Positions 35,383 to 44,545 of a stretch of 64,000 nucleotides of DNA are shown piece by piece. The number at the start of each line of letters is the position of its first letter. The stretch's first letter is position 1. The notes beneath the pieces were generated by a model that was given only the letters and a program-made list of their open reading frames with translations, was not told where the DNA came from and ran no database searches. The DNA is taken from NCBI RefSeq assembly GCF_002869965.1, contig NZ_PEBS01000003.1:83187-147186 (forward strand), in the 5' to 3' direction. The DNA is from Janthinobacterium sp. ROICE36. Its GTDB lineage: Bacteria; Pseudomonadota; Gammaproteobacteria; Burkholderiales; Burkholderiaceae_D. A program made the translations under genes and the position numbers.

Positions 35383-36279
35383 TTATGCCTGATACAGGTG
35401 TTCCGGCTGGCCTTCCACGTCCACGCGCACGGACAACACGTGGCCGCTCAAAGGGTAGTTGGCAAGCTCGGCGTTTGATCGCTTGTGGCTGGCGCTGGTG
35501 ATGTACAGGGTGCGCAGGTCGGGGCCGCCAAACGTCAGCATGGTGGGGCAGCGCACGGGCACGGTAATTTCGCCCAGCAGGCGGCCATCGGGGGCGAAGC
35601 GTAAAATCTTGCCACCTTCAAACATGGCCGACCAGTAATTGCCTTCGCTGTCGACGGCAGCGCCGTCCGGGCGTCCGCCGTAGTCCGCCGCTTTTTTATC
35701 GGTGGAAAAGCGTTGGAATGGTTGCGGCGCGGAAATGGCTCCCGTGGCTGCGTCGAAATCAAAGCGGTCGATGCGGTGCGTGGTGGTATCCGCGTGGTAC
35801 ATGGTGCGCCCGTCGGGGCTGAAACCCAGGCCGTTCGACACCGTCATGCCGCCGGACCAGACCTTGCGCACCTGTCCCTTTTCCAGCACGAACATTTCCG
35901 CTGCATCGGCGCTGCGCGGCTCGAAAATGGTGCCCACCCAGAAGCGGCCGGCGGGATCGACCTTGCCATCGTTGAAGCGCGTGGTGGCCATGTCGAACGG
36001 CGCCGCAGCGATTTCCGCCAGGCTGCCCGTCTTCGTGTCGAGGTGGGCGAAGCCACTGCGCAAGGCCACGATCAGGCCGCCGCCAGCGTTGATGGCCAGC
36101 GCAGACGGTTCCGTCGGCATGTTCCAATGGTCATGCTGGCCGCTGGCCGGGTGCAAGCAGTGCACGGCGCGGCCATCGATGTCGACCCAGTACAGGGCCG
36201 CTTCCTTGCCATGCCACAGCGGGCATTCACCCACTTGCATGGCTTTGTCGCTGACTACCTTGATTTCGTAAATATTCAT
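35383..36279 (-). CDS. SMP-30/gluconolactonase family protein
   Basis: Six-bladed beta-propeller lactonase of 298 residues. Metal-site residues of the family are visible: Glu18 in GECPLWHGKE, Asn/Asp in TTRFNDGKVDPAGRFWVGT, NGLGFSPDGRTMYHADT and PDGAAVDSEGNYW. It is encoded 10 bases after pgi, so it should share the HexR-controlled promoter. In that context it may hydrolyse 6-phosphogluconolactone or gluconolactone; no DevB-type 6-phosphogluconolactonase is present in the window. Substrate is inference. Confidence 0.88.
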   Translation of the reverse strand: MNIYEIKVVSDKAMQVGECPLWHGKEAALYWVDIDGRAVHCLHPASGQHDHWNMPTEPSALAINAGGGLIVALRSGFAHLDTKTGSLAEIAAAPFDMATTRFNDGKVDPAGRFWVGTIFEPRSADAAEMFVLEKGQVRKVWSGGMTVSNGLGFSPDGRTMYHADTTTHRIDRFDFDAATGAISAPQPFQRFSTDKKAADYGGRPDGAAVDSEGNYWSAMFEGGKILRFAPDGRLLGEITVPVRCPTMLTFGGPDLRTLYITSASHKRSNAELANYPLSGHVLSVRVDVEGQPEHLYQA

Positions 36280-36289
36280 CTATCTCTTT

Positions 36290-38005
36290 TTAATATGCGG
36301 CTTTTGCTGCTTTCGCCAAGGCAATCAAGCCATTGGTCGAGCTGTCGTGGTGGTCGGGACGGGCTTCGCCCGTCAGTTCGGCCTGGATTTTCTTCGCCAG
36401 CACCTTGCCCAGTTCCACGCCCCACTGGTCGAAACTGTTGACGTTCCACAAGACGCCTTGCACGAAGGTCTTGTGTTCGTACAGCGCGATCAGGGCGCCC
36501 AGGGTGGTCGGGGTCAGCTGGTCCATCAAGATGGTGTTGCTGGGGCGGTTGCCGGGGAAGGTCTTGTGCGGCACCAGCGCTTCGATCTCGCTTTCCGGCA
36601 AGCCTTGCGACTGCAGATCAAGACGAACTTCCTCGCCCGTCTTGCCCGTCATGAAGGCTTCCGACTGGGCGAAGCAGTTGGCCAGCAGGGCGTCGTGGTG
36701 GCCGGGCAAATCGTGCGTGGCGCGCAGGGCAGCGATGAAATCGATGGGTGTGATGTCGGTGCCCTGGTGCAGCAGCTGGAAATATGCGTGCTGTGCATTC
36801 GTGCCGCAATCGCCCCAGATGACGGGGCCGGTCGGTACGTCGACGGGCACGCCATCCTTGGTGACGCGCTTGCCGTTGCTTTCCATGTCCAGTTGTTGCA
36901 AATAGGCGGCAAAACGGCTCAAGTCCTGGTGATACGGCGCGATGGAAACGGAACCGCAATCGAGGAACTGGCGGTTCCAGAAGCCCACCATGGCCAGCAC
37001 CACGGGCATGTTCTGTTCCAGCGGCGCCTGGCGGAAGTGCTGGTCCATCGCATGCGCGCCGGCGAGGAAATCGCTGAAGTATTCAAAACCCACGGACAGG
37101 GCCACGGCCAGGCCGATCGAAGACCAGACGGAATAGCGGCCACCGACCCAGTCCCAGAACGGGAACATATTGTCCGGCGAAATGCCGAAGTCGACGATGG
37201 CTTGCGTGTTGGTCGAAACGGCCACAAAATGTTGGGCCAGGTCCTTTTCTTCGCCTTCGAGCAGGAACCAGGCACGCGCCGTGTTGGCGTTGAGCATGGT
37301 TTCGGCCGTGACGAAGGTTTTCGAGGCCACGATGAACAAGGTCGTTTCCGGATCGACTTTGGACAGGGTCGCTTCCATGTCGTGCCCGTCGACGTTGGAA
37401 ACAAAGTGCATTTCCAGACCCGGGTTGGCATAGGAGCGCAGGGCCAGGCAAGCCATTTTCGGACCCAGGTCCGAACCGCCGATGCCGATGTTGACGATGT
37501 CGCAAATCGGTTTGCCCGTGTAGCCGAGCCAGTTGCCATTGCGCACCTTGTCCGTAAACGCTTTCACGCGTTGCAGCACATCTTGCACGTCGGCATCGAT
37601 ATCCTGGCCATCGACCACCAGCTTCGTGCCGCGTGGCGCGCGCAAGGCAGTATGCAGAACGGCCCGATGTTCGGTAAGATTGATTTTCTCGCCCGTAAAC
37701 ATCGCTTCGCGCTGCGCTTCCACGCCGCGCTCGCGGGCCAGGTCCATCAGCAGGGCCATGGCGCTGGCGTCGACTCTGTTCTTCGAGTAATCGAGCAACA
37801 GTCCTGCCGCATCGACCGTCATGGTCGAGAAACGCGCGGGGTCGGCGGCGAACAGCTGGCGCAGATGCACTTCGCGCAGGCTGGCGCTATGCGCTTGCAG
37901 GGACTGGAAACTGGCGGTGGCGGTGATGGCAGGAGTAGGTGCTGGCTGGCGCATGGCGGTCGGCTTGGGTGCTTGTCTCGGTTGAAAGGAGCGCGGCGCG
38001 TTCAT
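36290..38005 (-). CDS. pgi: Glucose-6-phosphate isomerase
   Basis: Interconverts glucose-6-P and fructose-6-P. PGI signatures are present: WVGGRYSVWSSIGLA and, in the C-terminal part, the stretch from ELGKVLAKKIQAELTG. NIGIGGSDLGPKMACLAL binds the phosphate. 571 residues; the first ~35 are a Pro/Ala-rich extension compared with E. coli Pgi, so a start at a downstream ATG is possible. An operator-like site lies 52 bases upstream. Confidence 0.95.
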   Translation of the reverse strand: MNAPRSFQPRQAPKPTAMRQPAPTPAITATASFQSLQAHSASLREVHLRQLFAADPARFSTMTVDAAGLLLDYSKNRVDASAMALLMDLARERGVEAQREAMFTGEKINLTEHRAVLHTALRAPRGTKLVVDGQDIDADVQDVLQRVKAFTDKVRNGNWLGYTGKPICDIVNIGIGGSDLGPKMACLALRSYANPGLEMHFVSNVDGHDMEATLSKVDPETTLFIVASKTFVTAETMLNANTARAWFLLEGEEKDLAQHFVAVSTNTQAIVDFGISPDNMFPFWDWVGGRYSVWSSIGLAVALSVGFEYFSDFLAGAHAMDQHFRQAPLEQNMPVVLAMVGFWNRQFLDCGSVSIAPYHQDLSRFAAYLQQLDMESNGKRVTKDGVPVDVPTGPVIWGDCGTNAQHAYFQLLHQGTDITPIDFIAALRATHDLPGHHDALLANCFAQSEAFMTGKTGEEVRLDLQSQGLPESEIEALVPHKTFPGNRPSNTILMDQLTPTTLGALIALYEHKTFVQGVLWNVNSFDQWGVELGKVLAKKIQAELTGEARPDHHDSSTNGLIALAKAAKAAY

Positions 38006-38056
38006 CGTGGCGAACGGGTGTGCCGGCGTTGGTGTGAGAATAATACATCAAAAAAA

Positions 38057-38073
38057 CGTAATTTCACTACAGA
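38057..38073 (-). promoter_or_regulatory. HexR-like operator of pgi
   Basis: Minus strand TCTGTAGTGAAATTACG. It matches the zwf and edd sites at TGTAGTRAAATTWC and overlaps the -35 position of a TATTAT -10 at 38045-38040. Confidence 0.65.
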
Positions 38074-38244
38074 TTGCGACGGGAAGCCGATTTTTCCGTG
38101 CTTTTTTCAGCGATTGCGCCAGTGATATAAGCGATATGTTGGCAGGTGCTGATACGCGATATTGCTCGGCTTGGCTTTGATAGGCCGCAATCTGTGGCAT
38201 ATTTCTGTTGTTGGCCCATGCAAGCGTGCTTCTTCTTCACCATT

Positions 38245-38263
38245 TTGTAGTAAAATTTCACAA
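38245..38263 (+). promoter_or_regulatory. HexR-like operator of edd
   Basis: TTGTAGTAAAATTTCACAA, an imperfect palindrome with TTGT/ACAA ends as in Pseudomonas HexR sites. It ends 25 bases before the edd start codon, overlaps a -10-like TAAAAT, and is followed by an AAGGAA ribosome site. Confidence 0.75.
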
Positions 38264-38288
38264 AATACTCATTTTTAAGGAAATCCAT

Positions 38289-40202
38289 ATGGCGCTGCAT
38301 CCAGTAGTCGAATCCGTAACAGCGCGCATCATCGCGCGCAGCCGGCCATCGCGCGGCGCCTACCTGGCGCATCTGGATGCGGCCCGCATCCAGGGCGTGC
38401 AGCGCGGCGCCCTGTCGTGCACCAACCTGGCGCACGGCTTTGCCGCCTTTCCCGCCAACGACAAGCTGTCGCTGAAGGAATACAAGAAGCCGTCCGTGGC
38501 CATCGTCTCCTCGTACAACGACATGCTGTCGGCGCACCAGCCGTTTGAAGGCTTTCCGCAGATCATCAAGCAAGCCGTGCGCGAAGTGGGCGCCGTGGCC
38601 CAGTTCGCCGGTGGCGTGCCCGCCATGTGCGATGGCGTGACGCAAGGCCAGCCGGGCATGGAACTGTCGCTGTTTTCGCGTGACACCATCGCCATGTCGA
38701 CGGCCGTGGCGCTGTCGCACAATATGTTCGATGCGGCCCTGTACCTGGGCGTGTGCGACAAGATCGTGCCGGGCCTGCTGATTGGCGCCCTGCACTTCGG
38801 CCATTTGCCCGCTGTCTTTGTGCCGGCCGGTCCGATGACGTCGGGCCTGTCGAACCAGGAAAAAGCCAAGGTGCGCCAACTGTATGCGCAAGGCAAGGCC
38901 ACGCGCGAAGACTTGCTCGAAGGCGAATCGAAAGCTTACCACGGCGCCGGCACCTGTACTTTTTATGGTACTGCCAACAGCAACCAGATGCTGATGGAAG
39001 TGATGGGCTTGCACTTGCCGGGCGCCGCCTTCATCACGCCGAACACGCCGCTGCGCGATGCGCTGACAAAAGCTGCCGCCCAGCGCGCTGCGGGCATCAC
39101 GGCGCAAAGCGCCAATTACTTGCCAGTCGGCCATATCGTCGACGAGAAATGTATCGTCAACGCCGTCGTGGGCTTGCTGGCCACGGGCGGTTCGACCAAC
39201 CACACTTTGCACCTGGTGGCGATCGCCAAGGCGGCCGGCATCGTCATCGACTGGAACGATTTTAATGAACTGTCGGCCATCGTGCCGATGCTCACGCGCA
39301 TCTACCCGAACGGCGACGCCGACGTGAACCATTTCCACGCTGCCGGCGGCACCGGCTATTTGATCCGCGAACTGCTGGACGCGGGCTTGCTGCATGAAGA
39401 CGTCAACACCATCCTGGGCCGCGGCTTGCGCGCGCACTGCATGGAACCGTTCCTGGGCGAAGACGGCAAGGTCTTCTGGAAGGATGCTCCGGCCGCCAGC
39501 GCCGACGAAAACGTGCTGCGCCCCGCTTCGAACCCGTTCGCGCCGGACGGCGGCATGGTTCTCGTCGCGGGCAACCTGGGCCGCGCCGTGATGAAGGTTT
39601 CGGCCGTCAAGCCGCAGCACCGCACGGTGGAAGCGCCGGCATTGGTGTTCAATTCGCAGGAAGCGTTCATGACCGCCTACAAGGCCGGCACGCTGGACCG
39701 CGACTTTGTCGCCGTGCTGCGCTTCCAGGGGCCGCGCGCCAACGGCATGCCGGAACTGCATGCGCTGACCCCCGCGCTGGCCAACCTGCAGGATGCGGGG
39801 CGCCAGGTGGCGCTGGTTACCGATGGCCGCATGTCGGGCGCGTCGGGCAAGGTGCCGGCTGCCATCCACGTGTCGCCTGAAATCCTCGCCGGCGGCCCGC
39901 TGGGCCTGGTGCGCGACGGCGACATCATCCGCCTCGACGCCTTCACCGGCGTGCTCGAGGCGCTGGTGCCTGCCGACGTCTGGCACGCGCGTGCGCTGGT
40001 CACGGCGGACCTGTCGCCGAACCACGTCGGCATGGGCCGCGAGCTGTTTTCCATGTTCCGTTCTACCGTCAGCGCGGCGGAAGAAGGTGCTACCACCTTC
40101 GGCCTGCCGTCGCCGATTCCCACCACCGTCGCCTTGCACGACGCCGACAATGTCGGTGATACTGTACCCGGTTCCGATGAAGACTTTTTGGCTAGGAAAT
40201 AA
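38289..40202 (+). CDS. edd: Phosphogluconate dehydratase
   Basis: First committed Entner-Doudoroff enzyme: 6-phosphogluconate to 2-keto-3-deoxy-6-phosphogluconate; a 4Fe-4S dehydratase of the IlvD/Edd family. The signature [16 protein letters not shown] carries a cluster cysteine; [20 protein letters not shown] and the C-terminal [18 protein letters not shown] are conserved. 637 residues. ATG 38289 is preceded by AAGGAA; an earlier in-frame ATG would sit inside the operator region. Followed 3 bases later by eda. Confidence 0.96.
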   Translation: MALHPVVESVTARIIARSRPSRGAYLAHLDAARIQGVQRGALSCTNLAHGFAAFPANDKLSLKEYKKPSVAIVSSYNDMLSAHQPFEGFPQIIKQAVREVGAVAQFAGGVPAMCDGVTQGQPGMELSLFSRDTIAMSTAVALSHNMFDAALYLGVCDKIVPGLLIGALHFGHLPAVFVPAGPMTSGLSNQEKAKVRQLYAQGKATREDLLEGESKAYHGAGTCTFYGTANSNQMLMEVMGLHLPGAAFITPNTPLRDALTKAAAQRAAGITAQSANYLPVGHIVDEKCIVNAVVGLLATGGSTNHTLHLVAIAKAAGIVIDWNDFNELSAIVPMLTRIYPNGDADVNHFHAAGGTGYLIRELLDAGLLHEDVNTILGRGLRAHCMEPFLGEDGKVFWKDAPAASADENVLRPASNPFAPDGGMVLVAGNLGRAVMKVSAVKPQHRTVEAPALVFNSQEAFMTAYKAGTLDRDFVAVLRFQGPRANGMPELHALTPALANLQDAGRQVALVTDGRMSGASGKVPAAIHVSPEILAGGPLGLVRDGDIIRLDAFTGVLEALVPADVWHARALVTADLSPNHVGMGRELFSMFRSTVSAAEEGATTFGLPSPIPTTVALHDADNVGDTVPGSDEDFLARK

Positions 40203-40205
40203 GAG

Positions 40206-40835
40206 ATGACCATGACACTACTGGAAATTATGCGCACCTCGAGCGTGATCCCCGTGATTGCGATCGACGATCCTGAACACGCCGTACCGCTGGCGCGCGC
40301 GCTGGTGGCAGGCGGCATCCGCGTGCTGGAAGTGACCCTGCGCACCAAGCATGGCCTGGAAGCGATCCGCGCCATGTCGGCCGTGCCGGGCGCCATCGTT
40401 GGCGTCGGTACGCTCACGCGTCCTGAAGAATTCGTCCAGGCGCGCGATGCGGGCGCCGTCTTCGGTGTCTCGCCTGGCCTGACGTCGGCCCTGGTGGCGG
40501 CGGCGAAAAGCAGCGGCCTGCCACTGCTGCCGGGCGTGATGACGCCCGGTGAGGTGATGGCGGCGCGTGAAAACGGCTTCCAGCAGCTGAAACTGTTCCC
40601 GGCCGTGCCGGCCGGCGGCATCGGCATGCTCAATGCCCTCTACGGCCCGCTGCCGGACATCACCTTCTGCCCGACGGGCGGCATCTCGCAAGAGACGGCG
40701 TCGCAATTTTTGGCCTGCAAGAACGTCGCCTGCGTGGGCGGTTCGTGGCTGACGCCGAAAGACGCGATCGCGGCCGGTAACTGGGATCGCATCACGGAAA
40801 TCGCCAAAGCAGCCAGCGGCCTGCGTTCGGCGTAG
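40206..40835 (+). CDS. eda: KDPG aldolase
   Basis: Splits 2-keto-3-deoxy-6-phosphogluconate to pyruvate and glyceraldehyde-3-P. The catalytic Glu is in VLEVTLRT, the Schiff-base Lys in QQLKLFPAVPAGG, and the phosphate loop in CPTGGIS. 209 residues, typical. Forms an operon with edd under the same HexR-like site. Confidence 0.96.
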   Translation: MTMTLLEIMRTSSVIPVIAIDDPEHAVPLARALVAGGIRVLEVTLRTKHGLEAIRAMSAVPGAIVGVGTLTRPEEFVQARDAGAVFGVSPGLTSALVAAAKSSGLPLLPGVMTPGEVMAARENGFQQLKLFPAVPAGGIGMLNALYGPLPDITFCPTGGISQETASQFLACKNVACVGGSWLTPKDAIAAGNWDRITEIAKAASGLRSA

Positions 40836-40847
40836 TCGTACCTGACA

Positions 40848-40978
40848 TAAGCTACTGCGCGTCGCGCCTTGCAGCTTGCGATGCTCACCGGCTCGGCGCC
40901 CCCGTACAGAGTACGGTTGCGCTTCCTGGCCACAAATCGCTGCCGCTCGCTACGCTTCTGTCAGCTACTGCAGTTATA
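40848..40978. repeat. Possible intergenic repeat element after eda
   Basis: A GC-rich non-coding block bounded by TGACATAAGCTACTGC at the left and TGTCAGCTACTGCAG at the right (TGACA/TGTCA inverted, GCTACTGC direct). A perfect small hairpin CCGTAC-AGA-GTACGG sits in the middle. The layout suggests a mosaic intergenic repeat of the kind scattered through such genomes; only one copy is visible here. Confidence 0.35.
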
Positions 40979-41028
40979 GTATTCGGCAAGCTTTCATGCT
41001 TGCCGCTTCTTTCTTTTGACGGAGTGCC

Positions 41029-41550
41029 ATGCGCGTGCTGCGCCGCCCCCTGACCATCGGTGAGACCGCCATGGCCCGCAGCGTCTTTCACGGCGCCATC
41101 GACTACGCGCGCGTGCGCGTCGTGCGCGGCGCCTTTCTACCGTTTGGCTTGCAAGACCAGAACACGGCGATGACGCCGCGCGGCAGCCTGCACTTCATGC
41201 CGGCCCAGTACCGCGACGATTTTTCCCGCGAAGGCAACAGCGGCAAGCTGTTCTTCATCCACGAGATGGTGCACGTGTGGCAGTACCAGCTTGGCTACTG
41301 CGTGCTGCTGCATGGCGTGCTGCTGGCGCTGCGCGGCGGCTATATCCGGCAGCGCGCCTACCGCTACGACGCGCAGGCAGGCGGCATCCTGTCCGACTTC
41401 AACATGGAACAGCAGGGCGACATCATCGCCCACTACTTCGGCGCGCGCCAACTGGGCATTCCCGCCTACGTGGCAAAGCTGCCGCAACTGCAGGACATCC
41501 TGCAAGGCTTCCTGCTCGACCCTGCCGAGCGCCGCCTGCTGCCGCGCTGA
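41029..41550 (+). CDS. Small HExxH protein (Vgr-related type)
   Basis: A 173-residue protein of unknown function. It contains HEMVHVWQYQ (His78, Glu79, His82), a zinc-metalloprotease-type HExxH motif, and a downstream FNMEQQGDIIAHYF that could provide a further ligand. MTPRGSLHFMPAQYRDDF precedes it. Similar proteins are sometimes labelled Vgr-related and occur near type VI secretion or Rhs genes, but none are in this window. No signal peptide is visible. It follows eda after the repeat-like block. Enzyme activity is unproven. Confidence 0.7.
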   Translation: MRVLRRPLTIGETAMARSVFHGAIDYARVRVVRGAFLPFGLQDQNTAMTPRGSLHFMPAQYRDDFSREGNSGKLFFIHEMVHVWQYQLGYCVLLHGVLLALRGGYIRQRAYRYDAQAGGILSDFNMEQQGDIIAHYFGARQLGIPAYVAKLPQLQDILQGFLLDPAERRLLPR

Positions 41551-41660
41551 GGCCAGCGTCACGGAGTCGTGTTCGATGCCAGGCGCATGGCCGGGGCGGT
41601 AGATGCTGCTGCCCATGCTGCCCGGCAGTTTATTGGCACCCTTTTTCCTGCATTGCTTTT

Positions 41661-42641
41661 TTACAGCGGCTGCACCATTACACGGTTGCGTCCGGCGCCC
41701 TTGGCCAGGTACAGGGCGCGGTCGGCGGCGCCGATCAGTGCAGAGATGGCCAGCGGCTGCTGCGGATGCTGCGTGGCGATGCCGATGCTGACCGTGATGT
41801 ACTTGACGTCATTGCCCGTCTTGGCATGCGGAATGCGCAGTGCGGCGGCCCGCTGGCGGATCGCCTCGGCCATGCGCAGCGCCTGCGCCGCGTCCGTGTC
41901 GGGCAGGATGGCGGCAAATTCTTCGCCGCCATAGCGCGCCAGCAGGTCGGTGGGGCGCTGCAGCATGGCGGCCAGTTCGGCTGCCACGCGGATCAGGCAG
42001 TCATCGCCCTGCTGGTGGCCGTAATGGTCGTTGTAATCCTTGAAATGGTCAATGTCGATCATCAGCAGCGACAGGGGGCTGCCCGTGCGCATGGCGCGCC
42101 GCATTTCCTTCTCGATCGCCACGTCGAAGTGGCGGCGGTTGGCGATGCCCGTCAAGCCGTCGGAAAAGGTTTGCGAGCGCAAGACCATGGTCTGTTCGCG
42201 TAGCAGCTTTTCGCGGCCCACGGCGATGGTGACATCATTGATCTGGATCAGGCAATGGCGCGGCGAACCGGGTAGATTGATCGGAGTGACGGCGATAGCC
42301 TGCTGCATGCGTTCCTGGCCTTCGGCCGCACCAGCGGCCGCGCCATGCGTGTACAGGGCAAACGTCGCCTTGTGCAGGGTTTGCGACAGCAGCGACTGGA
42401 AATTGTCGCGCAGGGCCTGGGTGATGGCCGAATCGATGCGCTTGTGCTGCAGTTCCGGATAAACGGCGAAGAAGTCCTGGCCCAGCACGGCGTCGGCCTG
42501 GCACGCCGAGTGGCGCGCCATCCAGTGGTTCCACAGCACGATGCGGTGCTGCTCGTCGAGCACGATGGCGCCCAGGTTGATGGCACCGAGTATGCTTTCC
42601 ATCAGGCCGAGTCGGTGTAATGCCTCCGGCATGATCGTCAC
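41661..42641 (-). CDS. PAS-GGDEF diguanylate cyclase
   Basis: A 326-residue soluble protein. N-terminal PAS-like domain at residues 10-140 (AIVLDEQHRIVLWNHWMARH), short helical linker, then GGDEF at 165-325 with GGEEF at residues 238-242 and DHFKDYNDHYGHQQGDDCL. The active-site signature is intact, so synthesis of c-di-GMP is predicted. Its start overlaps the stop of the CheC-like gene by 4 bp (ATGA), and that gene follows a CheY-like regulator, so the three are one operon linking a phospho-signal to c-di-GMP. Confidence 0.9.
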   Translation of the reverse strand: MTIMPEALHRLGLMESILGAINLGAIVLDEQHRIVLWNHWMARHSACQADAVLGQDFFAVYPELQHKRIDSAITQALRDNFQSLLSQTLHKATFALYTHGAAAGAAEGQERMQQAIAVTPINLPGSPRHCLIQINDVTIAVGREKLLREQTMVLRSQTFSDGLTGIANRRHFDVAIEKEMRRAMRTGSPLSLLMIDIDHFKDYNDHYGHQQGDDCLIRVAAELAAMLQRPTDLLARYGGEEFAAILPDTDAAQALRMAEAIRQRAAALRIPHAKTGNDVKYITVSIGIATQHPQQPLAISALIGAADRALYLAKGAGRNRVMVQPL

Positions 42642-43264
42642 GCCTGTCCCAGGACCTTGGCCAGATAGTGGCTGACCTGCTGTTTCAGGTCGTGCAAGGC
42701 GGACAGGTCGAGCACGAAGGCGACATAGCCGTGGATCTGGTGCTTGGACAGCACGAAGTCGATATGCAGCATCAGCACGACGGCATCGTCATCGTGGCCG
42801 CCGAACGAGGACAGGATTTCCGCGCTGGTGCCCACGTGATACAGGGGCAGCGAACCATGCAGTTCGCTGTCGAACAGGTTGGCCAGCGTGCCCACGCAGG
42901 AGTTGAGGATGATGTTGCCGATTTCGCTCATCGCCTCCTGTTCCATCTCCGTCAGTTCCTGCAGCGGCATGGCGTCGCCCACCATCAGGCGCACGATTTC
43001 CAGGCTCTTGTCTTCCGGGAACATCAGGATGGCTTCGGTGGCGAAGGCGCCATCGTAATGCTGGCTGACGCCGCAGATGCGTTCGCCATCCTTCTTGCTG
43101 CCCAGCAGGGCGGCCGCGTCGGCACGGTTCAGGAAGGTGATCGACGGCACCGACATGGTCACTTCTTCATTCACGATCTCGCTCATCGCGGCGGCGGCAT
43201 GGCCCACGCCGATGTTGAATATCTCTACCAGGGCATCGTTTTCGAGTTCGGTGAGATTGATCAT
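42638..43264 (-). CDS. CheC-type phosphatase
   Basis: CheY-phosphate phosphatase of the CheC/FliY family (208 residues). Two active-site motifs of the E..N type are present: ALVEIFNIGVGHAAAAMSEI near residues 10-30 and AMSEIGNIILNSCVGTLANL in the second half, which is the CheC arrangement rather than the single site of CheX. ATG 43264 (MINLTELEND) lies 2 bases after the CheY-like stop. Its natural substrate is probably the neighbouring regulator. Confidence 0.85.
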   Translation of the reverse strand: MINLTELENDALVEIFNIGVGHAAAAMSEIVNEEVTMSVPSITFLNRADAAALLGSKKDGERICGVSQHYDGAFATEAILMFPEDKSLEIVRLMVGDAMPLQELTEMEQEAMSEIGNIILNSCVGTLANLFDSELHGSLPLYHVGTSAEILSSFGGHDDDAVVLMLHIDFVLSKHQIHGYVAFVLDLSALHDLKQQVSHYLAKVLGQA

Positions 43265-43266
43265 GT

Positions 43267-43635
43267 TCACAGTCCCAGTGATTCGATCAGTTGGTGGATG
43301 CGGGTTTCCGTGATGGGTTTTTCCATGAAGCCCACGCCTAGTTCGCTGGCGCGGTTGCGGATGGCGTTTTGCACATTCGCCGTGACGAGAATGATGTGTG
43401 TTTGCGGACACAGCACGCGCAATTGTTCCGCTGCCGCCACGCCGCCCATGCCGGGCATATTGACATCCAGTAAGATCAGGATAGGGCTGAGTGTCTTGAC
43501 TTTTTCCAGGGCTTCTTCACCTGTCGCCGCCTCAATCACTTGCCAATCGGCATGTTTGCTGAGGATGAACTGATGCGACATCAAACGTGAAACCCGGCTG
43601 TCATCGACAACAAGTACCTGTTTACTGTGATTCAT
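43267..43635 (-). CDS. CheY-like single-domain response regulator
   Basis: Stand-alone receiver (122 residues): acidic pair Asp11/Asp12 in VLVVDDSRVSRL, acceptor Asp57 in ILLDVNMPGMGG, Thr in LVTANVQNAI, Lys in FMEKPITETR. No output domain. Translated just ahead of a CheC-type phosphatase and a GGDEF protein, so it probably signals by protein contact. ATG preceded by AGGAAT. Confidence 0.92.
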   Translation of the reverse strand: MNHSKQVLVVDDSRVSRLMSHQFILSKHADWQVIEAATGEEALEKVKTLSPILILLDVNMPGMGGVAAAEQLRVLCPQTHIILVTANVQNAIRNRASELGVGFMEKPITETRIHQLIESLGL

Positions 43636-43841
43636 TTGCTATTCCTGAAACGTCATATCGGGCTATCGTTCCATTTTCGCATATTTTAAAGGGCATAGAG
43701 AGTAATTGAATGGGGAATTGCCCTAGGGCAAAGTTTTCCCACTTGTCTGTTGTATCGAATGGCATGGGCGGTCATCATGGCCGGCTGGCCGGGCTGGCAA
43801 TCCGTTAAAATAGCGCCATTCCCCACTTTAGCCTGAATGTC

Positions 43842-44519
43842 ATGACCCAAGACGAATTGAAGCAAGCCGTAGCCCGTGCCGCCATTGATTACGTAGTCGA
43901 TGGTGAAATCATCGGTGTCGGCACCGGTTCCACCGCCAATTTTTTCATCGATGAACTGGCCAAGATCAAGGACCGCATCAAAGGCACGGTCGCATCGTCC
44001 GAAGCGACGGCCGCGCGCCTGGCAGGCCATGGCATTACCGTCTTCGACTTGAATGACGTCGAGTCGATCGCCGTCTACATCGACGGCGCCGATGAAATCA
44101 CGGCCAGCGGCGCCATGATCAAGGGCGGCGGCGCGGCATTGACGCGTGAAAAGATTGTGGCCTCCGTAGCGAAACAGTTCGTTTGCATCGCCGACGGCTC
44201 CAAGCTGGTGGGCACTTTGGGCGCCTTCCCGCTGCCGGTGGAAGTGGTGCCGATGGCGCGCGCCGCCGTATCGCGCCAGTTGGCCGCGCTGGGCGGTACG
44301 CCCCGCTTGCGCCTGAAGGCTGGCAGCACGCAAGCCTTCATTACCGACAACGGCGGCGAAATCATCGACGTGCTGGGCTTGCAGATCGCCGATCCGGTGG
44401 CGCTGGAACAGCAGATCAACCAGATCGTCGGCGTCATCGCCGTCGGCTTGTTCGCCGTGCGCGGCGCCAATGTTTGTCTGCTGGGCATGCCGGAAGGCGT
44501 GCGGACGCTGGCCTACTAA
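43842..44519 (+). CDS. rpiA: Ribose-5-phosphate isomerase A
   Basis: Interconverts ribose-5-P and ribulose-5-[16 protein letters not shown], the catalytic DGADEI and [13 protein letters not shown] are intact. 225 residues, typical of RpiA. Monocistronic; convergent with the membrane-protein gene 26 bases on. Confidence 0.96.
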   Translation: MTQDELKQAVARAAIDYVVDGEIIGVGTGSTANFFIDELAKIKDRIKGTVASSEATAARLAGHGITVFDLNDVESIAVYIDGADEITASGAMIKGGGAALTREKIVASVAKQFVCIADGSKLVGTLGAFPLPVEVVPMARAAVSRQLAALGGTPRLRLKAGSTQAFITDNGGEIIDVLGLQIADPVALEQQINQIVGVIAVGLFAVRGANVCLLGMPEGVRTLAY

Positions 44520-44545
44520 GTCGATAGCCGGCGTGTGCACCTGTC

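Noticed and set aside
38067..40139. Long minus-strand open frame (690 codons) opposite edd
   Set aside because: Antisense of edd, His/Gln/Arg-rich shadow sequence; the plus-strand frame has all Edd signatures.
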